Assembly: GCA_013298025.1 (NCBI GenBank)
Contig: JAAFJE010000005.1
Span: 124,001-188,000 of the forward strand
From: Cytophagales bacterium
GTDB taxonomy: Bacteria > Bacteroidota > Bacteroidia > Cytophagales > Spirosomataceae
Length of the DNA: 64,000 bases
Direction: 5' to 3'
Every line of letters starts with the position of its first letter. The first letter of the stretch is position 1. Shown piece after piece: positions 26,112-34,709 of the stretch. The notes beneath the pieces were generated by a model. It was not told the DNA's origin and ran no database searches. It saw only the letters and a program-made list of their open reading frames with translations. A program made the translations under genes and the position numbers.

Positions 26112-26540
26112 ATGAAACCCTTGTATAACTCATTACGCAATTTGGTCTTTGGTGCGGCTGGCTGTTTTGTAGCCTTTGTCGTATATGCCAATTGGGAAAA
26201 ACCCAGTCTTGCCGAATCCTTGCAGCTCAAGCCTATCGAGCTGCGTGTATTCAATTTGGTAGGAGCAATCACCCCATACGACAGCCTACGCCTGAGCGAG
26301 GCAATGTTGGTGCAAAAAGGCATTACAGCCGTCTGTATCAATGCCGCACAAAAGACCCTGAGTGTTACGTTTTATCCAGACCAAACCACCGAAAAACAAC
26401 TCATGCTTCGCCTAGCCAGCGTGAAAATACAGGCACAGAAAGTAGATTTTTCGGCAGTGCAAGGTCCACAATGTCCTATTCCGATGCAGTACATCGACTA
26501 TTTTACCAATGCCAAACGAGCCTTGTGTTTCCGTAACTAA
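26112..26540 (+). CDS. Small membrane-anchored protein with HMA-like region, unknown function
   Basis: A 142-residue protein with one N-terminal membrane helix (about 9-27, LVFGAAGCFVAFVVYANW). The rest looks like a ferredoxin-like heavy-metal-associated fold without the CxxC motif: IELRVFNLVGAITPYDSLRLSEAMLVQKGITAVCINAAQKTLSVTFYP, TEKQLMLRLASV. It precedes the lipoprotein haemoglobin gene by 135 bases in the same direction. A role in metal or haem handling is only a guess. I do not recognise a named family. Confidence 0.6.
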   Translation: MKPLYNSLRNLVFGAAGCFVAFVVYANWEKPSLAESLQLKPIELRVFNLVGAITPYDSLRLSEAMLVQKGITAVCINAAQKTLSVTFYPDQTTEKQLMLRLASVKIQAQKVDFSAVQGPQCPIPMQYIDYFTNAKRALCFRN

Positions 26541-26675
26541 CCTACCAATTACGGAAGTTTATAGCAAGTCCATTTCCAAAATCTATATCCGTTTTTTCAA
26601 TTGATTTTTCGCAACAATGCTGTTTTGCGGATAGATAGCCTTTTGCATTCTTTTACTTATAAATATTTTAAAATC

Positions 26676-27137
26676 ATGAAAAAAATGTATTTTTCATGGG
26701 GAGTATTCCTCATGGCAGGCACGCTTATGTTCAGTGCTTGCAAAAACGAAGAAACGGCTGTGCCAACACCAACCTTGTATGCCCGCTTGGGAGGCAATTC
26801 GGCGATTTCGGCTGTGGTTGACCAATTTATTGCCAATGTAGCGGCCGACACCCGTATCAATGCTTTCTTTGCGGCGGCGGCATCCGACCAAGCACGTTTG
26901 ACCAAGCTACGCAACAACCTTATCAACCAAATTGGCGAAGCGACAGGCGGTAGTGAAAAATATACTGGTCTTGATATGAAAACGGCACACAAAGGCATGA
27001 AAATCACCGATGCCCACTTTACAGCATTGGTAGAAGATTTGGTTGCATCGCTCGATAAATACAAAGTAGGCAATACCGAAAAAACCGAACTCCTCACAGC
27101 TTTGGCTGCCATGAAGGGTGATATTGTAGGACAATAA
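26676..27137 (+). CDS. Lipoprotein with group I truncated haemoglobin domain
   Basis: A 153-residue protein beginning with a lipoprotein signal peptide (MKKMYFSWGVFLMAGTLMFSAC; lipid-modified Cys expected at 22). A truncated haemoglobin domain follows: TLYARLGGNSAISAVVDQFIANVAADTRINAFF, and GLDMKTAHKGMKITDAHFTALVEDL with the probable proximal His. The B10 position, usually Tyr in FY.RV, is Ile here (FIANV), which should alter ligand binding. Most truncated haemoglobins are cytosolic; an exported, lipid-anchored one is less usual. It is followed by a strong terminator and then hemA. Confidence 0.85.
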   Translation: MKKMYFSWGVFLMAGTLMFSACKNEETAVPTPTLYARLGGNSAISAVVDQFIANVAADTRINAFFAAAASDQARLTKLRNNLINQIGEATGGSEKYTGLDMKTAHKGMKITDAHFTALVEDLVASLDKYKVGNTEKTELLTALAAMKGDIVGQ

Positions 27138-27156
27138 TGTGGTACAAACTATCAGC

Positions 27157-27195
27157 AAACAATCGCTGTAAACCTAGCAAACACAGCGATTGTTT
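27157..27195 (+). terminator. Intrinsic terminator of the haemoglobin gene
   Basis: A perfect 13-bp stem AAACAATCGCTGT / ACAGCGATTGTTT is followed by TTATAT, 20 bases after the stop codon. Confidence 0.85.
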
Positions 27196-27416
27196 TATAT
27201 ATGTGCTATTTCACCCAAAATCATAAAGTAAACTGATAAAAATCATCTTCGAGCATTGGTTTTTTTGTGTAACTCGCAGTGTGAAATTTTGTTATCAAAA
27301 ATAGTACATTTTTAAGATGGTTTCATAAAAAAGCTTGTTTATTTATACTCTTTCTAAATTACACGTAAGTATAAATAATTAGCTAAAAAAGGCGTAATTA
27401 ATGCACATTCATGTTG

Positions 27417-27424
27417 TAATTTTG
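27417..27424 (+). promoter_or_regulatory. hemA promoter -7 box
   Basis: TAATTTTG fits the Bacteroidota TAnnTTTG consensus and lies 23 bases before the hemA ATG. No good -33 TTTG was found at the expected distance. Confidence 0.5.
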
Positions 27425-27447
27425 TAATCTGGAATTAGTAAAGGGTC

Positions 27448-28719
27448 ATGCAAAATTTATTCAAATCAGTCAGTTTATCATACAAAACCGCTCCGTTAGC
27501 AGTACGTGAGCAAGTAGCTTTGAATGAAGAAGAAATCAAGCGTTTTTCTTTGAAAATCCGTGAGTTTTTCGACATTCAGGAAATACTTATTGTTTCTACT
27601 TGCAATAGAACAGAGGTGTATTATGTATCGGCTGAAAACCGTAACGAAGCCATTATCAAACTCATTTTACTTGAAAAAGGTATTCTCGATACGGCCGAGT
27701 ATTTTGCATATTTCCAACAATTTAATACCCAAGCCGAGGCTGTACAACATTTGTTTGAAGTAGCTACAGGCTTACACTCGAAAGTGGTAGGCGATTTACA
27801 AATCCCGAACCAAGTCAAGCAATCCTACCAAATTGCTGCCGACCTCAACCTTGCTGGGCCTTTCTTGCATCGGTTGATGCACACCATTTTCTTTGCTAAT
27901 AAGCGTGTTGCCCAAGAAACTGCCTTCCGTGACGGTGCGGCTTCTACTTCGTATGCTGCCGTGGCTCTTACCGAAGAAGTAACACAAAATATTGCTTTGC
28001 CTAAAGTTCTCATTTTGGGCTTGGGCGAAATTGGTATTGATGTGTGCAAAAATATGGCTGATAAAAACTTTGCCGAAATTACGGTGATGAACCGTACCCG
28101 TGCCAAAGCTGAAAAAATAGCCGAAGGACAGCATTTTAGAATCGCCGATTTTGCCGATTTATACGAAGAAGTAAAAAGAGCCGATGTGATTATTTCGTCG
28201 GTAATGATAGATAAACCTTTGATTACAAAAGAATTGGTTGCTTCGATGCAAATTCTTACGTTCAAGTATTTCATTGATTTATCAGTACCAAGAAGTGTAG
28301 AAGAAAACTTAGAGGAAGTGGCTGGCGTATTGGTTTATAATATTGATACCCTTCGCCAAAGAGCCGACGAAGCGTTGCAAAATCGTTTAGCGTCTATTCC
28401 GCAAGTAGAAAATATCATTGCCGAGGCAATTGTTGGCTTTGAAGATTGGTCGAAAGAAATGGTTGTTTCGCCCACGATTAATAAACTAAAAAATGCTTTG
28501 GAACAAATCCGTAAGGAAGAAATGGCAAGACATTTGAAAAACCTTACGCCCGAAGAATCGGAAAAGCTAGAAAAAATTACGATGGGCATTGTACAAAAAA
28601 TCATCAAATTGCCTGTCCTACAACTCAAAGCCGCTTGCAAACGTGGCGAAGCCGAGCAGTTGGTCGATGTATTGCACGAGCTATTCGATTTAGAAAAAAG
28701 TACTACGCATCATGCCTAA
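27448..28719 (+). CDS. hemA: Glutamyl-tRNA reductase
   Basis: First committed step of C5-pathway tetrapyrrole synthesis: NADPH-dependent reduction of glutamyl-tRNA to glutamate-1-semialdehyde. The catalytic Cys is in VSTCNRTEVYYV (about residue 52). AVQHLFEVATGLHSKVVGDLQI is the conserved substrate region, LILGLGEIGIDVCKNM the NADPH-binding loop, and the C-terminal dimerisation helices follow (about 310-423). The length of 423 is normal. It is a single gene ended by a strong terminator shared with the convergent gcvP. Confidence 0.96.
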   Translation: MQNLFKSVSLSYKTAPLAVREQVALNEEEIKRFSLKIREFFDIQEILIVSTCNRTEVYYVSAENRNEAIIKLILLEKGILDTAEYFAYFQQFNTQAEAVQHLFEVATGLHSKVVGDLQIPNQVKQSYQIAADLNLAGPFLHRLMHTIFFANKRVAQETAFRDGAASTSYAAVALTEEVTQNIALPKVLILGLGEIGIDVCKNMADKNFAEITVMNRTRAKAEKIAEGQHFRIADFADLYEEVKRADVIISSVMIDKPLITKELVASMQILTFKYFIDLSVPRSVEENLEEVAGVLVYNIDTLRQRADEALQNRLASIPQVENIIAEAIVGFEDWSKEMVVSPTINKLKNALEQIRKEEMARHLKNLTPEESEKLEKITMGIVQKIIKLPVLQLKAACKRGEAEQLVDVLHELFDLEKSTTHHA

Positions 28720-28742
28720 AAATCAAAAGATATTTCCATAAT

Positions 28743-28781
28743 AAAAAAAGCCCTTTGATTCATAACCAAAGGGCTTTTTTA
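28743..28781. terminator. Bidirectional terminator hemA/gcvP
   Basis: The stem AAAAAGCCCTTTG / CAAAGGGCTTTTT is flanked by A and T runs, suitable for both convergent genes. Confidence 0.9.
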
Positions 28782-28795
28782 TGGACTTGTCTGTC

Positions 28796-31678
28796 TTATT
28801 GCATATAAGCCTCCACTGGCACACAAGCACAAATCAAGTTGCGGTCGCCGTAGGCAGAGTCGATGCGAGAAACTGTTGGCCAAAACTTATTCGCTTTCAC
28901 GTAAGGCAACGGAAACACCGCTTTTTCTCTTGAATAAGGGCGGTTCCAATCTTCCGACATTACTACGAATTGTGTATGTGGTGCATTTTTCAATACATTG
29001 TTGGTTTTCTCGGCTTCTCCTTTTTCGATGGCCGCAATTTCTTCCCTAATCGCAATCATGGCATCGCAGAAGCGGTCGAGTTCGGCTTTCGATTCCGATT
29101 CTGTGGGTTCTACCATCAAGGTACCAGCCACAGGGAACGACAAGGTAGGTGCATGGAAACCGTAGTCCATCAGGCGTTTGGCGATGTCTTCGGCTTCGAT
29201 GCCTGCCGATAATTTAAACGGACGACAATCTAAAATCATTTCGTGGGCACAACGACCTTCTGAGCCTGTATAAAGTACAGGATAGTGATTTTCTAAACGA
29301 GCCTTGATATAATTGGCATTCAAAATGGCTGTTTCGGTAGCGTGAGTCAAGCCTTCGCCTCCCATCATGGCAATGTATGCATACGAAATGGTAAGGATAC
29401 TAGCCGAACCATAAGGAGCAGCCGATACCGCCGAAATGCCCAATTGTCCACCAGCATCTTTCACCACCGCATGAGCAGGTAAAAACGGTGCTAAATGAGC
29501 TGCTACGCCGATAGGCCCCATGCCCGGGCCACCGCCACCGTGAGGAATACAGAAGGTTTTATGTAAATTGAGGTGACAAACATCCGCTCCGATAGTTGCA
29601 GGAGAGGTAAGTCCTACTTGTGCATTCATGTTTGCTCCGTCCATATATACTTGTCCGCCAAACTGGTGAATCAAGTCGCAAATTTCTTTGATAGATTCTT
29701 CAAAAACACCGTGCGTAGAAGGATACGTAACCATCAAACATGAAAGGTTATCGGCATATTGCTCGGCTTTGGCACGCAAATCGGCTACGTCGATGTTGCC
29801 GTTTTCATCGCATTTGGTCACAACTACTTTCATGCCTGCCATCACAGCCGAAGCAGGATTTGTGCCATGTGCCGACGATGGAATGAGGGCTACATTGCGG
29901 TGTACATCGCCTCGTGACTCGTGGTAGGCACGAATCACCATCAAGCCAGCGTATTCGCCTTGTGCTCCAGAGTTGGGCTGAAACGACATTTGTGCAAAGC
30001 CCGTGATTTCGCATAACCATTGGTTGAGGTCGGCAATCATTTGGGTATAGCCTTGTACTTGGTCTTTAGGAGCAAATGGGTGAATGCTGCCAAATTCTTT
30101 CCAAGTCACTGGAATCATTTCGGTGGTAGCATTCAACTTCATGGTACAAGAACCCAACGAAATCATGGAGTGTACCATCGACAAATCTTTGTTTTCTAAT
30201 TGCTTCAAATAACGCAACATTTCATGCTCAGAATGGTAAGAATTGAACACTGGATGCGTCAAATAAGCACTGTTGCGAGCAAGGGTAGCAGGAAACGCAA
30301 AGTCGATTTGCTCGAACAAAGCCTCAAGGTCGATGCTTTGCTGACTTACGTTGGCAAATACATTGACAATATTGGCTACGTCTGCCAAACCGCAAGTTTC
30401 GTCTAAAGCAATGCTTACAGCCGAGTTGTTTTCGTCGTAATAAAAATTGATTTCTTGGGCGATTGCTGCTGCTTGAATAGCCGCTAGGTCTGTTACTTTT
30501 ACTTTAATGGTATCAAAATAAGCCGCATTACTTACGTCAAAACCTAGTTTGCTTAGGGCTAAAGCAGTGAGGTTGGTCAAGCCATGTACACGCTCGGCAA
30601 TGGCTTTGATGCCTGCTGGGCCGTGATAAACAGCGTAAGCGGCTGCCATAACCGATAGCAATACTTGGGCTGTACAGATATTAGAAGTAGCTTTTTCACG
30701 ACGAATGTGTTGCTCACGGGTTTGTAAAGCCATACGTAAGGCACGATTGCCTTGGGCATCTACCGAAACTCCAATGATACGTCCCGGAATATGGCGTTTA
30801 AAATCTTCTTTTGTGGCAAAGAAAGCAGCATGGGGCCCTCCGAAGCCCATTGGTACACCAAAACGCTGTGACGAACCAATCACTACATCGGCACCCATTT
30901 CGCCTGGCGATTTCAACAAAGTTAAGGCCAACAAATCGGCGGCAACTACTACGTTGATGTTCAGTTCGTGGGCAGTGGCAATCAGGTCGGTATAATCAAA
31001 AACCGAGCCGTCTGAGGCTGGGTATTGCAAGCATACGGCATAAATATCTTCTTGCGTAAGGTCAACGGTGCGGTGGTCGCCAACAAGCACTTTGATGCCT
31101 AGTGGTGTGGCACGTGTCAACAATACGTCGATGGTTTGCGGATGGCAAAGTTCTGATACAAAAATGGTATCGGCGTTTTTCTTGCTGCCTTTGCGTTGTC
31201 CATGTAGCATAGTCATGGCTTCGGCGGCGGCTGTACCTTCGTCGAGCAAGGAAGCGTTGGCAATTTCCATTCCAGTCAAATCAATAATCATGGTTTGGTA
31301 ATTGAGCAACATTTCTAAGCGTCCTTGGGCAATTTCGGCCTGATACGGCGTGTATGCCGTGTACCAAGCTGGATTTTCGAGGATGTTGCGAAGAATAACC
31401 GTAGGCGTGAATGTATCGTAATAGCCTAAACCGATATGTGATTTGAACGTTTTGTTTTGTTCGGCCAATTTCTTAAAATCTTTCAAAAATTGGGTTTCGG
31501 TTTTAGGGGCAGGTAATTGTAGTGATTGAGGCAAACGAATGGCCGAAGGCACAGTTTGGTTGATGAGTGTTGCTATCGAGTCAACGCCAATCACCTCGAA
31601 CATGGCCTTACGGTCGGCTTCGTTGGCGTTGTTATGGCGGTTCTCAAATTTTTCTTGATACTGAAAGTTAATCTTCAT
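28796..31678 (-). CDS. gcvP: Glycine dehydrogenase (decarboxylating), P protein of the glycine cleavage system
   Basis: A 960-residue PLP enzyme that decarboxylates glycine and passes the aminomethyl group to the H protein lipoyl arm. It is the full-length homodimeric form with two aminotransferase-like halves. The first half contains the glycine-binding region ([30 protein letters not shown]). The second carries the PLP lysine in [23 protein letters not shown]. The ATG at 31678 starts the normal sequence [16 protein letters not shown]; the longer frame to 31759 is not family-like. The gcvH and gcvT genes are not in the window. Confidence 0.96.
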   Translation of the reverse strand: MKINFQYQEKFENRHNNANEADRKAMFEVIGVDSIATLINQTVPSAIRLPQSLQLPAPKTETQFLKDFKKLAEQNKTFKSHIGLGYYDTFTPTVILRNILENPAWYTAYTPYQAEIAQGRLEMLLNYQTMIIDLTGMEIANASLLDEGTAAAEAMTMLHGQRKGSKKNADTIFVSELCHPQTIDVLLTRATPLGIKVLVGDHRTVDLTQEDIYAVCLQYPASDGSVFDYTDLIATAHELNINVVVAADLLALTLLKSPGEMGADVVIGSSQRFGVPMGFGGPHAAFFATKEDFKRHIPGRIIGVSVDAQGNRALRMALQTREQHIRREKATSNICTAQVLLSVMAAAYAVYHGPAGIKAIAERVHGLTNLTALALSKLGFDVSNAAYFDTIKVKVTDLAAIQAAAIAQEINFYYDENNSAVSIALDETCGLADVANIVNVFANVSQQSIDLEALFEQIDFAFPATLARNSAYLTHPVFNSYHSEHEMLRYLKQLENKDLSMVHSMISLGSCTMKLNATTEMIPVTWKEFGSIHPFAPKDQVQGYTQMIADLNQWLCEITGFAQMSFQPNSGAQGEYAGLMVIRAYHESRGDVHRNVALIPSSAHGTNPASAVMAGMKVVVTKCDENGNIDVADLRAKAEQYADNLSCLMVTYPSTHGVFEESIKEICDLIHQFGGQVYMDGANMNAQVGLTSPATIGADVCHLNLHKTFCIPHGGGGPGMGPIGVAAHLAPFLPAHAVVKDAGGQLGISAVSAAPYGSASILTISYAYIAMMGGEGLTHATETAILNANYIKARLENHYPVLYTGSEGRCAHEMILDCRPFKLSAGIEAEDIAKRLMDYGFHAPTLSFPVAGTLMVEPTESESKAELDRFCDAMIAIREEIAAIEKGEAEKTNNVLKNAPHTQFVVMSEDWNRPYSREKAVFPLPYVKANKFWPTVSRIDSAYGDRNLICACVPVEAYMQ

Positions 31679-31980
31679 TAAATGGATGAATTTGATGGAT
31701 ATTGGTCGAAAAATTGGCACAAATTTACGGAAATTCTTAGGTAATGTCCTATTATTCAAGAAGAAAACATCCGAATAAAACTTTCCTCTAAAGCTTTTTC
31801 CTTAATTTCAAGTACTTAACAAACAAGTTGTTTAGGACAAAATGTTCAAACTTTTATATAAAAAATATATTCTTGAAATAGTACAATTATGCCTGTGGCG
31901 TTTGGCAATCTACGCTAAAAAGATATGGGCTAATCTGTTGACTTGATAAGCAACAAAAAACAAGGTTTTTTAGAAAAAAA
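31679..31980. other. Divergent intergenic region gcvP / tyrosine leader
   Basis: AT-rich. It must hold the gcvP promoter. I looked for a glycine riboswitch-like structure and saw none. Confidence 0.4.
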
Positions 31981-32011
31981 TTTGTCAAGTTATTTTTTCA
32001 AACTAACTTTG
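31981..32011 (+). promoter_or_regulatory. Promoter of the tyrosine leader and operon
   Basis: TTTG (31981-31984), a 19-base spacer and TAACTTTG (32004-32011) match the Bacteroidota TTTG / TAnnTTTG promoter exactly. The predicted transcription start falls at about 32015, at or one base before the leader ATG. Confidence 0.75.
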
Positions 32012-32015
32012 AGCC

Positions 32016-32075
32016 ATGAATCAGACAATCAATACATACCGTGCTTATTATTACTACTATGCTTTGCCAGTATAG
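32016..32075 (+). CDS. Tyrosine-rich leader peptide (MNQTINTYRAYYYYYALPV)
   Basis: A 19-codon open frame with six Tyr codons, five of them consecutive (codons 11-15), starts right behind a consensus promoter and ends at TAG 32073-32075. The first base after the stop begins an RNA arm that can pair with the 5' arm of the downstream terminator. The genes that follow encode an aminotransferase and prephenate dehydrogenase, the last two steps to tyrosine. By analogy with known ribosome-mediated attenuators (trp, pheA, his leaders), stalling at Tyr codons when Tyr-tRNA is scarce would allow read-through. The peptide itself probably has no other function. No Shine-Dalgarno sequence is present. Confidence 0.85.
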   Translation: MNQTINTYRAYYYYYALPV

Positions 32076-32158
32076 GTCGGTTGTGTTATGTCTGTTAGGA
32101 TAAAGAAATCAAGAAAATAATCATACACAAACCGACTCATTGGGTCGGTTTTTTTTTT
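32076..32158 (+). promoter_or_regulatory. Tyrosine attenuator: antiterminator and terminator
   Basis: Segment 2, GTCGGTTGTGT (32076-32086), begins immediately after the leader stop codon. It is complementary to segment 3, ACACAAACCGAC (32125-32136), with one bulged base. Segment 3 contains AACCGAC (32130-32136), which instead pairs with segment 4, GTCGGTT (32144-32150), followed by ten T (32149-32158), a classic intrinsic terminator. The two pairings exclude each other. A ribosome at the leader stop would mask segment 2 and favour termination; one stalled at the Tyr run would leave it free. The mechanism is inferred from the geometry. Confidence 0.85.
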
Positions 32159-32216
32159 ACTATTCAATCCATCATTTTAGCCAGTTTGTAGCCGATTGTA
32201 TCGGTTTTTTGAAACA

Positions 32217-33392
32217 ATGATTATAAAACCTGCGTCCCGAATGAATTTGGTGCAAGAGTATTACTTCTCTACCAAATTGAAGCAAATTGCCGATATGCGT
32301 GCCAGTGGTATAGATGTCTTAAACCTCGGTATTGGGAGTCCCGACTTGCCTCCTTCTGCCGAAACAATCGATGCCCTAACCGACGCTGCGGCCCATCCGA
32401 AGCACCATGCCTACCAAAGTTATGTGGGCATTCCGGCACTTCGTGAGGCTTTTGCCCAATTTTATCAGCAGTATTATCATGTTTCGCTTAATCCTGTCAA
32501 CGAAATTTTACCACTCATTGGCTCTAAAGAAGGCATTATGCACATTGCTATGGCCTACTTGGAGGCAGGCGACGAAGTGCTAGTGCCTAATCCGGGCTAC
32601 CCAACTTATCGTGCGGCATCGTTACTTACGGGAGCTACAGTTGTAGAATATGAATTATTGGAAGAAAAAGGCTGGTTGCCCGATTTGAAGGCCTTGGCAA
32701 AAAGAGATTTGAGCAAAGTAAAATTGATGTGGGTCAATTATCCGCACATGCCAACGGGGGCAAAGGCTACTACGGCTTTCTTTGAAGAATTGCGTGATTT
32801 TGCTGTAGCACATCAAATTTTATTGGTCAATGACAATCCTTATAGCTTTATTCTCAATCCTGAGCCACAAAGTATGTTGGCGGTAGAAGGCATGAAAGAA
32901 GTAGCCATTGAACTCAATTCGTTATCGAAATCGCATAACATGGCTGGCTGGCGTATGGGGGTGCTGGTGGGTAAAGCCGATTATATCAATCCTGTGTTGC
33001 GTTTCAAGTCGAATATGGATTCGGGGATGTTTTTGCCTTTACAAATGGCGGCCGTGAAAGCCTTACAAAACCCAACGGCTTGGTTTGAAGCACTCAACCA
33101 AGTGTATAAAGTGCGTCAGCAAAAGGTATTTGAAATTATGGAAGTGCTGGGTTGCCAATACGACCCCCAGCAAACAGGTATGTTTGTATGGGCGAAAGTC
33201 CCCGAAACGGTCGCTTCGGGTTTTGCTTTAGCCGACGAAGTATTAGAACAATCGGCGGTATTTATTACGCCGGGTGGTATTTTCGGTTCGGCAGGCGAGC
33301 GTTATGTGCGTATTTCGCTTTGTGCCGAAGTAGCTGTTTTTGAAACGGCGATTCAGCGTATCAAGCAGTCGTACATTCCTGTTGTTTTGTAA
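32217..33392 (+). CDS. PLP-dependent aminotransferase, class I (probable aromatic/tyrosine aminotransferase)
   Basis: A 391-residue fold-type I aminotransferase: LNLGIGSPDLPPSAETIDAL, YQSYVGIPALREAFAQFY, VLVPNPGYPTYRAA, WVNYPHMPTGA, and the PLP lysine in ELNSLSKSHNMAGWRMG. On sequence alone the substrate is open (the LL-diaminopimelate and aromatic groups look alike). Its place between a Tyr attenuator and prephenate dehydrogenase argues for transamination of 4-hydroxyphenylpyruvate to tyrosine. The ATG at 32217 is preferred over 32196. It is 58 bases past the attenuator terminator and 85 bases before tyrA. Confidence 0.9.
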   Translation: MIIKPASRMNLVQEYYFSTKLKQIADMRASGIDVLNLGIGSPDLPPSAETIDALTDAAAHPKHHAYQSYVGIPALREAFAQFYQQYYHVSLNPVNEILPLIGSKEGIMHIAMAYLEAGDEVLVPNPGYPTYRAASLLTGATVVEYELLEEKGWLPDLKALAKRDLSKVKLMWVNYPHMPTGAKATTAFFEELRDFAVAHQILLVNDNPYSFILNPEPQSMLAVEGMKEVAIELNSLSKSHNMAGWRMGVLVGKADYINPVLRFKSNMDSGMFLPLQMAAVKALQNPTAWFEALNQVYKVRQQKVFEIMEVLGCQYDPQQTGMFVWAKVPETVASGFALADEVLEQSAVFITPGGIFGSAGERYVRISLCAEVAVFETAIQRIKQSYIPVVL

Positions 33393-33477
33393 TCATTCGA
33401 GATGGTAGCTTTTGGCTCAGAAATGAGAAAGCTAAAAGCTGCCATTGTTTCAGCGTATTTTCACAACTTTTCATTGT

Positions 33478-34326
33478 ATGGTTATTTCAGTTGTAGGCTT
33501 AGGACTCATCGGTGGCTCGATGGCCTTGGGTCTTAAAGAAAGTGGTTTTGCCGATACCGTTATTGGGGTCGATAATAAAACCGAACACGTGATAAAAGCC
33601 CTTGAACTACAGTTGGTTGACAAAGTGGCTTTGCTCGGCGATGCCATCAAGCAATCCGACATTATTATACTGGCGGTGCCTGTAGATGCTCTTGTGAGTT
33701 TATTACCACAAGTCCTCGATGACATCTTGCCTCATCAAGTAGTCATAGAAGTGGGTTCTACCAAGAAAAAAGTGGTAGATGCTGTAGTAACGCATCCAAA
33801 CAGAGCCAATTTTGTGGCAACGCACCCCATGGCAGGAACAGAATTTTCTGGGCCGGAAGCTGCTATCAGGCATTTGTTCGATCATAAAACTTGTGTGCTT
33901 TGCGATGTAGAGCAATCGAATCCTGATTTGGTAGCATTGATTGAAAAAATGTATGTAGAGGGGCTACAAATGCGTTTGAAATACCTCGACTCAACCGCCC
34001 ACGATATTCATACGGCGTATATTTCGCATATTTCGCATATTTGCTCGTTTGCTTTGGCGGCTACGGTTTTGGAGAAAGAAAAAGACGAAGATAGTATTTT
34101 TAATTTGGCAAGTTCGGGTTTTGAATCAACGGTGCGTTTGGCAAAATCGAACCCTGATACGTGGATTCCTATTTTCAGACAAAACCAAGAAAATATCATT
34201 GATGTGCTAGACGAATACATCAATACGCTTTTGAAGTTTAAGGGCTTGATGCTTGCCGATGGCTACGATAAGTTTAGAGAGTATTTGGTACAAGCCAACG
34301 ACATCAAACGCATCCTGAATAAATAA
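33478..34326 (+). CDS. tyrA: Prephenate dehydrogenase
   Basis: NAD(P)-dependent oxidative decarboxylation of prephenate to 4-hydroxyphenylpyruvate, the committed step to tyrosine. A Rossmann motif opens the protein (ISVVGLGLIGGSMALGLKESG). The family signature FVATHPMAGTEFSGPEAA is near residue 120, and the C-terminal helical dimerisation domain contains SHISHICSFALAATV and FESTVRLAKSNPDTW. The length of 282 suits a monofunctional TyrA without chorismate mutase or ACT domain, so feedback control may rest on the attenuator. The ATG at 33478 is selected because family proteins start just before the Rossmann strand. Confidence 0.94.
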   Translation: MVISVVGLGLIGGSMALGLKESGFADTVIGVDNKTEHVIKALELQLVDKVALLGDAIKQSDIIILAVPVDALVSLLPQVLDDILPHQVVIEVGSTKKKVVDAVVTHPNRANFVATHPMAGTEFSGPEAAIRHLFDHKTCVLCDVEQSNPDLVALIEKMYVEGLQMRLKYLDSTAHDIHTAYISHISHICSFALAATVLEKEKDEDSIFNLASSGFESTVRLAKSNPDTWIPIFRQNQENIIDVLDEYINTLLKFKGLMLADGYDKFREYLVQANDIKRILNK

Positions 34327-34328
34327 AA

Positions 34329-34360
34329 AAAGACCTTGAAGTATTTACTTCAAGGTCTTT
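34329..34360 (+). terminator. Intrinsic terminator of the tyrosine operon
   Basis: A perfect 13-bp stem AAAGACCTTGAAG / CTTCAAGGTCTTT with a 6-base loop, directly after the tyrA stop codon. Confidence 0.88.
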
Positions 34361-34709
34361 ACAAGTTGCTCAAATGGAAGCCATAAGAGCAAGCCTAGTA
34401 AATAGTTCTACACCTATTGAGTGCAAATTTATGGCAGGTTTTTGATATATGCAAGTGTTTACAAGAAAATATTATAAAAAAAATTATTATTAATTTTGTG
34501 TGTCTGATTATCAGTAATTTATGTTAAAATACTGATAAATTGAATGAATGTTGGAAATAAATAAACCAAAGGTCTTTCTCTTTGATAATGAATTACTTAG
34601 CTGAGATTTTCATAAAATAGATGCTGATATACCGCTCTTTTCCTTGTACCTTTGTGTAAATTTTTTTTGCTTATCAAACGCTACGTTTGTATTTCAACTT
34701 CGTATTAAT
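34361..34709. other. AT-rich spacer before the RNA helicase gene
   Basis: It contains TACCTTTG (near 34648), a good TAnnTTTG promoter box, about 60 bases before the helicase ATG. Nothing else is recognisable. Confidence 0.45.

Noticed and set aside
31679-32015. Glycine riboswitch upstream of gcvP
   Set aside because: No recognisable conserved core or tandem aptamer structure could be seen by eye.
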